A stretch of DNA of 36,891 nt from Rhodospirillaceae bacterium (GTDB lineage: Bacteria; Pseudomonadota; Alphaproteobacteria; GCA-2731375), in contig PCBT01000038.1 in assembly GCA_002731375.1 (NCBI GenBank), forward strand, positions 1 through 36,891, given 5' to 3'. How positions within the stretch are numbered: position 1 is the first letter of the stretch; each line of letters starts with the position of its first letter. A program made the translations under genes and the position numbers. The notes under the pieces are model-generated. The model was not told where the DNA came from and made no database searches. It was given only the letters and a program-made list of their open reading frames with translations. Below, piece after piece: positions 15,733 to 23,855 of the stretch.

Positions 15733-16605
15733 ATGACGAAAGCAAATCAAGCGGCAAAATCATCTTCTCCCAACACTGGTACCAACGCACAGACCGTTGC
15801 GCGAAGCGGTCCGCAATCGGTTGGCCGCATTCTGACCATGCTCGAAACGCTGACAAAAACCGAGAACGGCGCCACGCTTTCGGATCTGGCCCTTGGTACC
15901 GGCGCACCCAAGACCAGCCTGGTTGGGTTGCTGGCGGGCCTGACCGCCGAAGGCTGTTTGGCCCGTGACCAAGCGGGGAGGTATTTCCTGGGCCCGAGAT
16001 TTCTTTCCCTGGCCATGCAGGCCATCGCCGGGCGCGAATTAATCGCGCTGGCCCGGCCGATCCTGGCTGACCTGGCCACGGCAACGGAAGAAACCGCCGT
16101 GCTTGGCGCCCTCGCACCTGAAACGGACCCCGATGCGGACCCCGGCGCGGATCTGGCGATTTATCTGGACAAGGTCGAAAGCAGCAATCCAATCCGTTAT
16201 GCGGTCACAGTAGGGGAACGTCGGGAGTTATATTGCACTGCACTGGGTAAGGTTCTACTCGCTCATTTCGAACCAGCACGTCTGCAGCGTTATCTGGAGA
16301 CCACGCAGCGGGAACAATTCACGGCGACGACCATGACCGCAAGCTCCGAATTGGAAGCCGACTTAGCCCATATCCATGCCAGCGGCATTTCAAGGACCAA
16401 CGACGAGAGGATACCGGGCGCTTCCGGCCTGGCCGCACCAGTTTTCGCTTCCGATGGCACGGTTATCGCCGTGCTGCTGATTGCCGGTCCCTCGGAACGC
16501 ATGCGCGCCAACGGCGAAAGTAACGAACAGGCGGTCAGACAGGCCGCCGCTGCATGTACCCTGGCCATGGGCGGCGTACCCATGACCATCCAACCCAAGG
16601 AATAA
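15733..16605 (+). CDS. IclR family transcriptional regulator
   Basis: This 290-residue protein has an N-terminal winged helix (SVGRILTMLETL then GATLSDLALGTGAPKTSLVG, residues about 30-75) and a C-terminal effector-binding domain (YLDKVESSNPIRYAVTVGERRELYCTALGKVLLA, read in parts), the usual IclR layout. IclR proteins typically control catabolic operons and respond to a pathway intermediate. The acyl-CoA dehydrogenase operon begins 28 bases downstream in the same direction, so this is its likely regulator. A clear promoter and palindrome precede it. The start at ATG 15733 is preferred over TTG 15721, but the ribosome site (GAAGG) is unusually close to the ATG. Confidence 0.9.
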   Translation: MTKANQAAKSSSPNTGTNAQTVARSGPQSVGRILTMLETLTKTENGATLSDLALGTGAPKTSLVGLLAGLTAEGCLARDQAGRYFLGPRFLSLAMQAIAGRELIALARPILADLATATEETAVLGALAPETDPDADPGADLAIYLDKVESSNPIRYAVTVGERRELYCTALGKVLLAHFEPARLQRYLETTQREQFTATTMTASSELEADLAHIHASGISRTNDERIPGASGLAAPVFASDGTVIAVLLIAGPSERMRANGESNEQAVRQAAAACTLAMGGVPMTIQPKE

Positions 16606-16633
16606 TCGAGTTATTTTCAGGAGACACCCGACC

Positions 16634-17800
16634 ATGAGCCTAACCTTCAGCACGGAACAGCAGCAAATCAGGGACAGCGTGATGAAGCTGTGCCAACGCT
16701 TTGATGATCAATATTGGCTGGACCGCGACAGCGACGGCGTCTTCCCGGAAGATTTCTGCCAAGCCCTGGTTGATGATGGCTGGATGGGCATCGCCATGCC
16801 GCAGGAATATGGCGGCAGCGGCCTCGGTATTACGGAAGCCGCGATCATGGCCCAGGCAATCACGGAAACAGGCGCCGGTAATGCGGGCTTCGCCGCCATC
16901 GCCATTGGCATTTTCGGCCTGAATCCGGTCGTCGTATTCGGCACGGACGAGCAGAAACGGCGCTGGCTGCCACCAATTATCAAGCGCCAAGATATTGCGT
17001 GTTTCGCCGTGACCGAGCCCAACACCGGCCTGGACACCACCCGCCTGAAAACCCGCGCCGTGGACAAGGGCGATCACTATCTGGTCAACGGCGAGAAGAT
17101 CTGGACCTCAACCGCCCAGGTCTCCAACAAGATGTTGATCATCGCACGCACCAAGGACGAGTCCGAGACTAAGAAGCCCATTGATGGACTGTCATTGTTC
17201 TATACAGATCTAGACCGCAACCACGTAGATATCCGGATGATCGACAAGATGGGCCGTAAGTGTGTTGATTCCAATGAGATGTTTATCGACGACCTACGCA
17301 TCCCCAAGGAGGACCTGATCGGCGAGGAAGGTAAAGGGTTCCGCTATCTCCTGCACGGCCTGAACGCGGAACGCATCCTGATTTCGGCCTCCATGGTGGG
17401 GTTGGGCCGTTGCGCCCTGCGTCATGCCGCAAACTATGCCCGTGAACGCGTGGTTTTCGACCGGCCCATCGGTATGAACCAGGGCATCCAGCATCCCCTG
17501 GCTGAATCCTGGGCCGAGTTGGAAGCGGCGCATCTGATGGCATTTCAAGCCGCCGGCATGTACGACGCGGGCGAGGACTGCGGCCTGCAGGCCAACGCCG
17601 GTAAATATCTTGCCGCCGAGGCCACTTTCAAGGCCTGCACCAATGCGGTGATGACCCACGGCGGCATGGGTTATGCCAAGGAATTCCACGTAGAACGCTA
17701 TCTGCGGGAGTGCCTCATCCATCGCCTGGCCCCCGTCAGCCCGCAACTGATCCTGAGCTTCCTGGCCGAAAAGGCCCTGAATCTACCAAAATCCTACTAA
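16634..17800 (+). CDS. Acyl-CoA dehydrogenase
   Basis: This 388-residue FAD enzyme has GWMGIAMPQEYGGSGLGI in the N-terminal domain, ACFAVTEPNTGLDTTRLKTRA in the substrate/flavin region, YLVNGEKIWTSTAQ, and a C-terminal THGGMGYAKEFHVERYLRE ending NLPKSY. It introduces the alpha-beta double bond that the MaoC-like hydratase four genes on can hydrate. CAGGAGAC before the ATG gives a good ribosome site. It is the first structural gene behind the IclR regulator, with 32 bases to the thiolase-like gene. Confidence 0.93.
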   Translation: MSLTFSTEQQQIRDSVMKLCQRFDDQYWLDRDSDGVFPEDFCQALVDDGWMGIAMPQEYGGSGLGITEAAIMAQAITETGAGNAGFAAIAIGIFGLNPVVVFGTDEQKRRWLPPIIKRQDIACFAVTEPNTGLDTTRLKTRAVDKGDHYLVNGEKIWTSTAQVSNKMLIIARTKDESETKKPIDGLSLFYTDLDRNHVDIRMIDKMGRKCVDSNEMFIDDLRIPKEDLIGEEGKGFRYLLHGLNAERILISASMVGLGRCALRHAANYARERVVFDRPIGMNQGIQHPLAESWAELEAAHLMAFQAAGMYDAGEDCGLQANAGKYLAAEATFKACTNAVMTHGGMGYAKEFHVERYLRECLIHRLAPVSPQLILSFLAEKALNLPKSY

Positions 17801-17832
17801 ACGAAAACCAAACATCAAATAGGGACTAAATC

Positions 17833-19005
17833 ATGAGACGAAGTAGCAAAGCGTATATCGCGGGGGCCTACGAACACCCCACGCGCAAGGCGGTCGACAA
17901 GACCATCCCTCAACTGCATGCCGAGGTCGCCATTGGCGCCCTGATGGACGCTGGGCTGACCATGGCTGACGTGGACGGCTATTTCTGTGCTGGCGATGCG
18001 CCTGGTCTGGGCGGCATTTCCATGGCCGAATACATGGGCTTAAATATCAAACATACGGACACAACGGAGACCGGCGGTTCGTCATACGTAATCCATGTGG
18101 GCCATGCCATGAATGCCATCGCCATGGGGAGATGTTCCGTCGCCCTGGTGACTTTGGCCGGCCGGCCTCGCGCCGAAGGTTTCGCGACCCTACCCGCGCG
18201 CGATTACGGCAGTACCTTGCCGGAGCTGGGCTTCGAAAATCCCTATGGACCGGTGATCACGAATATGTACGGCATGGCGGCCATGCGCCACATGTACCAG
18301 TACGGCACGACATCTGAACAACTGGCTTGGATCAAGGTCGCGGCCTCGTACCACGCCCAGCATAACGAACATGCCATGCTGCGGGACGTGGTCACGGTTG
18401 AGGATGTAGTCAATTCCCCCATTATCGCCGATCCCCTACATCGCCTTGATTGCTGCGTCATCAGCGACGGCGGTGGCGCACTGGTGATCGTCAGCCCGGA
18501 AGTCGCCAAGACCCTAGATGGCCGCTGCGTTAAGATCCTTGGTTATGGCGAGGCCATCAAGCATTTGAACGCCGGCGACGTGGATATTACCTATACCGGC
18601 GGCGTGGTATCGGGGCCCATGGCCTTTGAAGAGGCAAAAGTAGCGCCGGCTGACATAGATTACGTCTCGATCTATGACAGCTTCACCATCACCGTGCTTG
18701 AAACATTGGAAGATCTGGGCTTTTGCGAGAAGGGCGAAGGCGGCAAATTCGTTTCCGATGGCAATCTGATCTCCGGCGTCGGCAAGCTGCCTTTCAACAC
18801 AGACGGCGGTGGGTTGTGCAACAACCATCCTTCCAACCGCGGCGGCATGACCAAGGTCATCGAAGCGACACGTCAGCTGCGTGGCGAAGCCCACCCGAAA
18901 GTACAGGTGCCCGATTGCACCATAGCCCTGGCGCACGGAACCGGTGGTTCCATCGGCACTCGCATGGGCAGTTCAACAGTTATTCTGGGAAGGAACGACG
19001 CATGA
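17833..19005 (+). CDS. Thiolase-fold protein without nucleophilic cysteine
   Basis: This is a 390-residue thiolase-superfamily protein of the SCP-x/lipid-transfer type. The segment TETGGSSYVIHVG occupies the place of the nucleophile loop and has serine, not cysteine. Y281 lies in IYDSF, and the second active-site region reads GLCNNHPSN (C329, H332), so unlike the paralogue at 0.75-1.9 kb it keeps a histidine of the classical GHP type but lacks the second tyrosine. The downstream DUF35 gene overlaps by ATGA, so the two are translationally coupled and probably form one enzyme. Retro-aldol or retro-Claisen cleavage of a beta-oxygenated acyl-CoA is the inferred reaction. Confidence 0.85.
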   Translation: MRRSSKAYIAGAYEHPTRKAVDKTIPQLHAEVAIGALMDAGLTMADVDGYFCAGDAPGLGGISMAEYMGLNIKHTDTTETGGSSYVIHVGHAMNAIAMGRCSVALVTLAGRPRAEGFATLPARDYGSTLPELGFENPYGPVITNMYGMAAMRHMYQYGTTSEQLAWIKVAASYHAQHNEHAMLRDVVTVEDVVNSPIIADPLHRLDCCVISDGGGALVIVSPEVAKTLDGRCVKILGYGEAIKHLNAGDVDITYTGGVVSGPMAFEEAKVAPADIDYVSIYDSFTITVLETLEDLGFCEKGEGGKFVSDGNLISGVGKLPFNTDGGGLCNNHPSNRGGMTKVIEATRQLRGEAHPKVQVPDCTIALAHGTGGSIGTRMGSSTVILGRNDA

Positions 19006-19394
19006 GCCCGAATGAACGCAAACTGACCGCACCCTCCATGAATATGGAATCCGAGGCTTATTGGGCCGCCGCCAACGACGGCAAGCTGCTGATGAAGAGA
19101 TGTAAGGGCTGCGGCAAGACGCACTTCTATCCCCGCGCCATTTGCCCCCATTGCCAAAGCTCGGACACGGAATGGTACGAGGCCTCTGGCAAGGGTGTGA
19201 TCTACAGCTATTCCGTGATGCGCCGTAGCGACACGCCCTATGCCCTTGCATACATCACCGTCGATGAAGGCATTACCATGATGTCCAACATTGTCGATTG
19301 CGACTACGACAACCTGGCGATTGGCCAGGCCGTCGAAGTGACTTTCCGCGAAGCGGATGGCGGACAATCAATTCCCGTCTTCCGTCCAGCCTAA
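19002..19394 (+). CDS. DUF35 Zn-ribbon/OB-fold thiolase partner
   Basis: This 130-residue protein has the zinc ribbon CKGCGKTHFYPRAICPHC (two C-x2-C pairs) and an OB-fold (GKGVIYSYSVMRR to SIPVFRPA), the same architecture as the protein at 0.3-0.7 kb. Its ATG overlaps the stop of the thiolase-like gene (ATGA), a typical arrangement for subunits made in equal amounts. The start is set by this overlap and the family N-terminus (MESEAYWAAANDGKLLM); an upstream open frame lies within the thiolase gene. It likely contributes to acyl-CoA binding in the complex. Confidence 0.9.
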   Translation: MSPNERKLTAPSMNMESEAYWAAANDGKLLMKRCKGCGKTHFYPRAICPHCQSSDTEWYEASGKGVIYSYSVMRRSDTPYALAYITVDEGITMMSNIVDCDYDNLAIGQAVEVTFREADGGQSIPVFRPA

Positions 19395-19422
19395 GACTGG
19401 GTACCTGAAAGGAATTTTTAAA

Positions 19423-19875
19423 ATGGCCGGCCTTTATTTCGAAGACTTCGAGGAGGGAATGGAATTCAACCATTCCCTGACCCGCACGGTTACGGAGATG
19501 GACAACATCATGTTCTGCGCCATGACCCATAACCCCCAGCCCTTGCATCTGGACGAGGAGTTCTCCAAGAACACCATGTTTGGCCAGCGCATCGTCAATA
19601 GCTTGTTCACCCTGGGCCTAGTGATAGGCGTCACCGTCTCTGATACCACCCTAGGCACCACATTGGGCAATCTGGGCATGACCGATGTGCGCTTCATCAA
19701 TCCGGTGTTTCATGGCGATACCATTCATGTGGTCACCAAAATAACCGCCAAGCGCGAAAGCAAGTCGCGCCCGACCACGGGTATCGTAACGTTCGAGCAT
19801 TACGGCTTCAATCAAGACAACAAGGAAGTCGCCTTTTGTGTCCGTACCGGCCTGATCATGAAGCGACCGGCATGA
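19423..19875 (+). CDS. MaoC-like hot-dog hydratase
   Basis: This 150-residue single hot-dog protein has the (R)-hydratase-type motif THNPQPLHLDEE at 35-46. Compared with the classical D-x-N-P-x-H site, the catalytic pair reads N37...H42, that is Asp to Asn. This NPQPLH variant recurs in a MaoC subgroup found next to CitE-like lyases, including mesaconyl-CoA hydratase relatives as I recall. It should add water to an enoyl-CoA from the dehydrogenase of the operon. The start at 19423 follows AAAGGA; the stop overlaps the next gene by ATGA. Confidence 0.88.
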   Translation: MAGLYFEDFEEGMEFNHSLTRTVTEMDNIMFCAMTHNPQPLHLDEEFSKNTMFGQRIVNSLFTLGLVIGVTVSDTTLGTTLGNLGMTDVRFINPVFHGDTIHVVTKITAKRESKSRPTTGIVTFEHYGFNQDNKEVAFCVRTGLIMKRPA

Positions 19876-20765
19876 TTATCCGCAGCTGGCTGTTCGTGCC
19901 GGGAGATAGCGAACGCAAACTTGCCAAGGGGGGAGAGAATCCCGCCGACGCCTTGATCTTGGATCTGGAGGACTCGGTCGCCGATGCACGTCAGGAGATC
20001 GCCCGAGACATGGTCCGCAACTATCTTCTGGCCCATTCCGACCGTAGCCATCAGCAGCTTTGGGTCCGCGTCAATCCGCTGGATACGGACCTATCGTTGC
20101 CCGATCTGGCCGCCGTCATGCCCGGTGCGCCGGACGGCATCGTCCTGCCGAAGGTCTATTCAGCCGACGATGTGAACACCATGGCGAACTATCTCTCCGC
20201 CTTGGAGGCACGCGAAGGCCTAGCGCTGGGATCGACTAAGATCCATTGCGTCTCGACCGAGACCGCCGCTTCGTTGCTGACCTTCCACACATACTTGGAA
20301 AATGTCACGGACCGCTTGGTTGCCCTGACCTGGGGCGGCGAGGACCTAGCCGCTGCCCTTGGCGCCACCGACAATCGCAATCCGCGCACAGGCGACTATG
20401 ACGACCCCTATCTTATGGCCAAGTCCTTGTGCCTAGCCACAGCACGGGCCATAGACGCGCAACCGGTCGGCGTGGTCTTCGTGGACTTCCGTGATCTGGA
20501 AGGCCTGGAGGCGGAGTGTCTGCGCGACCGCCGGGCCGGTTTCTTCGGCAAAATCGCCATTCATCCAGCCCAGGCGGAAGTCATCAACCGCACCTTCACG
20601 CCGTCGGTGGAAGAGGTCGCCCATGCCCAGCGCGTAATTGATGTGTTCGAGCAAAATCCAGGCCTGGGCACGGTTGGTTTGGACGGTAAGATGTTGGATA
20701 TGCCGCACCTGAAACAGGCCCGCAACGTGATGGCCGTGGTGCAACAGATCGAGGAGTTAGCATAA
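19872..20765 (+). CDS. HpcH/HpaI-CitE family acyl-CoA lyase
   Basis: This 297-residue TIM-barrel lyase is of the citrate lyase beta/malyl-CoA lyase type. It has SWLFVPGDSERK at the N-terminus, the DLEDSV metal and substrate motif (31-36), R66 in RVNP, E130 in STETA, GGEDLAA with E157-D158, and KIAIHP near the C-terminus. Such enzymes cleave (methyl)malyl-CoA or citramalyl-CoA to glyoxylate or pyruvate plus an acyl-CoA. Coupling to the MaoC gene by ATGA overlap suggests consecutive hydration and cleavage, as with mesaconyl-CoA hydratase and methylmalyl-CoA lyase. Substrate assignment remains an inference. The start is fixed by the overlap. Confidence 0.9.
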   Translation: MIIRSWLFVPGDSERKLAKGGENPADALILDLEDSVADARQEIARDMVRNYLLAHSDRSHQQLWVRVNPLDTDLSLPDLAAVMPGAPDGIVLPKVYSADDVNTMANYLSALEAREGLALGSTKIHCVSTETAASLLTFHTYLENVTDRLVALTWGGEDLAAALGATDNRNPRTGDYDDPYLMAKSLCLATARAIDAQPVGVVFVDFRDLEGLEAECLRDRRAGFFGKIAIHPAQAEVINRTFTPSVEEVAHAQRVIDVFEQNPGLGTVGLDGKMLDMPHLKQARNVMAVVQQIEELA

Positions 20766-20766
20766 C

Positions 20767-21005
20767 CTGGCTGGAGCATTGGATGGCAACCGCATTGTCG
20801 ATTTGACCACCGTCATTCTGGGTCCCTGGCCACCCAAATACTGGGCGACATGGGTGCCGATATAATCAAGATCGAGACGCCGGCCGGTAACGCCACACGG
20901 AATCTGGGCCCGTGTAAGAATGAGGACTTGGCCTCCATGTATCTGGCTTCCAACCGCAACAAGTGCAGCATCATGCTCGATCTGACGCAGGAGGCCGGGC
21001 AAATA
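20767..21005 (+). pseudogene. CaiB/BaiF CoA-transferase N-terminal remnant
   Basis: Directly after the lyase gene the sequence encodes LDGNRIVDLTTVILGP, then after a one-base loss near 20823 the frame shifts and continues ATQILGDMGADIIKIETPAG and ASMYLASNRNKCSIMLDL, the N-terminal part of a class III CoA-transferase. The similarity stops near 21005 with EAGQ, so about 300 C-terminal residues, including the catalytic aspartate, are missing. No ATG exists in frame at the expected start. The intact operon would thus have ended with a CoA-transferase, paralogous to the gene at 10.0 kb. The reverse-strand hydratase gene ends about 25 bases further on. Confidence 0.85.
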
Positions 21006-21028
21006 ATTCCTATGAGCGCTTGGTGGCA

Positions 21029-21889
21029 TTAGCCGCGTTCACGGGATTTCTTGAACCAAGCATCCTCCTCGGTGAAGCGGGCCGCATTCCAGCTAAGCGC
21101 AGCCTTTAGGCCATCTTTCGCCCGAATTTCGTTGAATTCGTCTATCTCGGGCGAGGATTCCTTACTCGCCAATGCCGCGGCTTCAAGTTCCATGGAACGC
21201 TCCACCACCTGGCGCACACCCATAAGTTCATAGGACATATTGATCAGTTTCTTGTTGTACTCGACGGTGACGGCGGGCAACTTGGCGATGGTCAGGGCAT
21301 GGCGTTCCACCGCCGCATCCAACTCATCCGCCGGAACCACTTCGTTTACCAGATCCAGCCGTTTCGCCTCATCCGCGTCGATCAGGTTGCCGGTGTAAAG
21401 CAACTCACGTGCTTTCGACATGCCTACCACCCAGGGCCAGACGGCGGGTATGTATGGCCCGCCGGTGCGTATTTCGGGGGCGCCGAATTTGGCATCTTCC
21501 GAGCAGATTCGCAGGTCGCAAAAGGTCGCGGTGGCAAGCCCACCGGCGATACAAAATCCATGGATCTGGGCAATGATCGGCTTTGGATTGTTCCAGAACA
21601 CATCCCACCAGGCCGAACCGCTGAAGGTCTTGCCCTTGAGAAAACGGGCCCGTAGCTGGACAGCGTTGGTCTTGCTTGAAGACGTGATGTCGAAGCCGGC
21701 ACTGAAGGCGCGCCCTGCAGCTTTCAGCACGATGACCCGGATCCCATCATCGGCCCAACCCGCATCCTCCAGGGCTTCGCGGACTTCGAACTGCAAGTCG
21801 TCGGACAGGGCGTTTAGCTTGTCCGGCCGGTTCAAGGTGATATACGCGATTGGCCCGCGCTTCTCGTAAATGATGTTCTCGTAACTCAT
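21029..21889 (-). CDS. Enoyl-CoA hydratase/isomerase (crotonase family)
   Basis: This 286-residue crotonase has ITLNRPDKLNALSDDL, the oxyanion-hole segment IHGFCIAGGLATATFCDLR, FGAPEIRTGG retaining the P-E glutamate, and DADEAKRLDLVNEVVP at the second acidic position. It is longer than the hydratase at 1.9 kb at the C-terminus. The start at 21887-21889 (MSYENI) follows a GAGGATAGG stretch; the frame is open upstream to 22039 without coding character. It is convergent with the IclR operon remnant and could add to the same pathway, although it lies on the opposite strand. Confidence 0.9.
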   Translation of the reverse strand: MSYENIIYEKRGPIAYITLNRPDKLNALSDDLQFEVREALEDAGWADDGIRVIVLKAAGRAFSAGFDITSSSKTNAVQLRARFLKGKTFSGSAWWDVFWNNPKPIIAQIHGFCIAGGLATATFCDLRICSEDAKFGAPEIRTGGPYIPAVWPWVVGMSKARELLYTGNLIDADEAKRLDLVNEVVPADELDAAVERHALTIAKLPAVTVEYNKKLINMSYELMGVRQVVERSMELEAAALASKESSPEIDEFNEIRAKDGLKAALSWNAARFTEEDAWFKKSRERG

Positions 21890-21992
21890 CCGGCCTATCC
21901 TCACTGTTGCTGAAACTTCTACAAGCTTAGCAATAGAGTCCGGCAATATGCAAAGAGCAGGCGCAGCCGACCACAAAAACGCGCCTTTGGCT

Positions 21993-22496
21993 TCAGGAGG
22001 CTTCGGCGTAGAGCATGACCAGTTCGCCATCGCGGTCATCCTCGAACAGGCCGCTCAAGGTCGGCAGCAGGCCCATTTCCTCTTTTTGGATATGGCTGAT
22101 CTGACGTTCGACCAATTCAAGCGCCAGCTCGCAAAACTCCGCCCAGCTTTCCGCTGTAAAGCCGTTCGCGCGGGCCTTTTCCACGACGGGCAGCAGGTAT
22201 TCGGAAAGATTGCGCAACAGATCATGTTCCTGGCGCAAAATATACGGGATCGCGACGTCGCCAATGGCGGTCAGAGCGGGAAAGATATTGTCTTCCTCGA
22301 AATTGAAGTGATGCCCCGTTGTCGCCTGCAATTCCGCGTTCATGTCCGCCAACAAAGCCGTCGTCGCCGCATCATCATTGGCCGGCGCCGTCTTGGTCTG
22401 GCGGCCCGTCACCGCCTCTTCCAGGCGGTTCATCAGGTCAACAGTCCGTTGATGCTCGTCGTGCAGCAATTGGGCAATCTTGCTATCTAAATACAT
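21993..22496 (-). CDS. Hemerythrin-like HHE domain protein
   Basis: This 167-residue four-helix protein has a full set of candidate diiron ligands: H12 and H15 (LLHDEH), H63 and E67 (HHFNFEED), H91 (RQEHDLL), H135 and E139 (SHIQKEEMG). The length fits bacterial hemerythrin-domain proteins. Such proteins bind oxygen or nitric oxide, or repair damaged iron centres (YtfE/RIC type) in nitrosative stress. AGGAT precedes the ATG. It lies 78 bases after the last gene of the molybdoenzyme operon and has a separate promoter with a perfect FNR/DNR-type box, so it is probably induced at low oxygen or by NO. Confidence 0.9.
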   Translation of the reverse strand: MYLDSKIAQLLHDEHQRTVDLMNRLEEAVTGRQTKTAPANDDAATTALLADMNAELQATTGHHFNFEEDNIFPALTAIGDVAIPYILRQEHDLLRNLSEYLLPVVEKARANGFTAESWAEFCELALELVERQISHIQKEEMGLLPTLSGLFEDDRDGELVMLYAEAS

Positions 22497-22535
22497 GCGG
22501 CCATCCTAAATTCCTTATGAGCATTTGTTATGCAC

Positions 22536-22578
22536 AGAATAATGGTAGCGCGATACCAGTATCATTGACCCTGATCAA
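22536..22578 (-). promoter_or_regulatory. FNR/DNR-type box and promoter of the hemerythrin gene
   Basis: On the + strand TTGACCCTGATCAA (22565-22578) matches TTGAY-N4-RTCAA exactly. On the reverse strand TATTCT (22541-22536) is a fair -10, placing the start near 22529 and the box centre (22571.5) at about -42, the position of class II activation. The ATG follows at 22496. The box overlaps the last codons of the preceding membrane-protein gene. The Crp/Fnr protein encoded at 28.5 kb is the obvious candidate ligand. Confidence 0.75.
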
Positions 22579-23855
22579 GCGGAAACTACTGCGGCAAGGT
22601 ATCTCCGAACCGCCGCCAGAAAAAACCAGGCGAACGCACCCGCACCAACAAGGCCAATCAGAGCCGCCACGACAATTATCAGGGTTTGGGACCAGATTAT
22701 TCCGACGCCAAGCAATAATAGCGAGGCACAATGGCAGTACATATGGATGTTCAACGGCATCTGTGCCGTTAGCGCCGTGACTGTTGGCGGGCGGTGCTTT
22801 ATAGCGATGGCGGCATGCATGGACGCCAGGAACGGGACGATCCGTTGCAGGATCGCTAACAAAAACGTCAGCAACCAGGCCAGCAGTGACAGGCTGAAAA
22901 TCACCCCACCCCGCGCGCCCAGCAGATCCAGGGCCCAGGCGATGCCGGCTAGCAGGCTCAAGGGCAGCAGGCCCCAGGCCAGACGGATCAGGATAAAGGC
23001 CGGGCCCAACCGTTTGCGCATACGTTCTCGCAAGGCTTGCACCATCAGGCCCAAATGGATCATCGCGGCCAGCAGACCGACGCAGCCGCCTATTGCGGCA
23101 CAGAGATCCATGCCGAACCAGGCGCCAAATAATCCTATCACCAGGCCTATCGCGCCGATGCCAAGGGAAGCCAAGGCCCATTTCTGTCCCGGTACCTGCG
23201 TCAATGCGAACATGGGCACCAGAACGTAGGAAAAACCAAACGCCAAAAGCCCCATGAAGCCATAGGCGGCGACCAACATATGGCTGACCGCGCTGCGCTG
23301 GGCGTCGGCGAAAATGCCATATTCCTGAGTGACGATCAGCGCCAGCCCCACGGCCAACAACCCCAGCAGCGCTGCCACCGCCAACCAGCCATGGGCCACC
23401 ACGGCAACCAAAGCGCCGCCCCGGCGCAGATTGCCAAGCAGCAGCCATAGATAGAGCAGAATGGCCAATCCGGCCAAGGTGCCGCCCGCCGCCATTGCAC
23501 GATGCCAAAAGAAGTACATGCCCAGGGCCAAAATCAAGCTGCCCAGATTGAATAGCCACCAAATGCCAGCGATCAAACGCGGCGCGGCAAAGCCCTGCAG
23601 GGTCGCCACAGGCAGCAATTGCAGGCTGGCGCCCATTGCGGACATGGTAAAGACCCCCAAGGTCAGCAAATGAATGGCGGCCAGCACCGGCCCGCCGCCG
23701 CCCGCGTAGTCCGGCAAGTCATTTGCGCCAAGCGCCAGTACGACCCAGGCAGCCATATGGAACACCACTGCCGCGGCAAAAAAACGGAACGGCAGGGACA
23801 GGGGCAGCAAACGCTCCGAGGCGCTGCCCAGGAATGCGGTCGCGCCTGATGCCAT
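22575..23855 (-). CDS. Polytopic membrane protein, heme-copper oxidase/NnrS-like
   Basis: This 426-residue protein has about twelve hydrophobic helices. Histidines in helices (H33, H62, H118, H155, H192 and a cluster near IHMYCHC toward the C-terminus) and the segments IHLLTLGVFTMSAMG and SHMLVAAYGFMGLLAFG recall helices of heme-copper oxidase subunit I-like and NnrS proteins, but the family is not one I recognise with a name. No signal peptide. Its ATG (23855) overlaps the DUF2249 stop as TAATG, so it is translationally coupled; an upstream TTG is less likely. Location in a redox operon suggests heme binding or electron/NO handling at the membrane; this is an inference. Confidence 0.7.
   Translation of the reverse strand: MASGATAFLGSASERLLPLSLPFRFFAAAVVFHMAAWVVLALGANDLPDYAGGGGPVLAAIHLLTLGVFTMSAMGASLQLLPVATLQGFAAPRLIAGIWWLFNLGSLILALGMYFFWHRAMAAGGTLAGLAILLYLWLLLGNLRRGGALVAVVAHGWLAVAALLGLLAVGLALIVTQEYGIFADAQRSAVSHMLVAAYGFMGLLAFGFSYVLVPMFALTQVPGQKWALASLGIGAIGLVIGLFGAWFGMDLCAAIGGCVGLLAAMIHLGLMVQALRERMRKRLGPAFILIRLAWGLLPLSLLAGIAWALDLLGARGGVIFSLSLLAWLLTFLLAILQRIVPFLASMHAAIAIKHRPPTVTALTAQMPLNIHMYCHCASLLLLGVGIIWSQTLIIVVAALIGLVGAGAFAWFFLAAVRRYLAAVVSA

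Noticed and set aside
21899-21992. Terminator between the crotonase and hemerythrin genes
   Set aside because: A T-run exists on the reverse strand near 21975 but the preceding stem is only 4-5 bp and the T-run lies after imperfect pairing.
22528-23562. Long reverse open frame of 344 codons inside the membrane-protein gene
   Set aside because: It is a shadow frame of the 426-residue membrane protein, with no family signature and no ribosome site.
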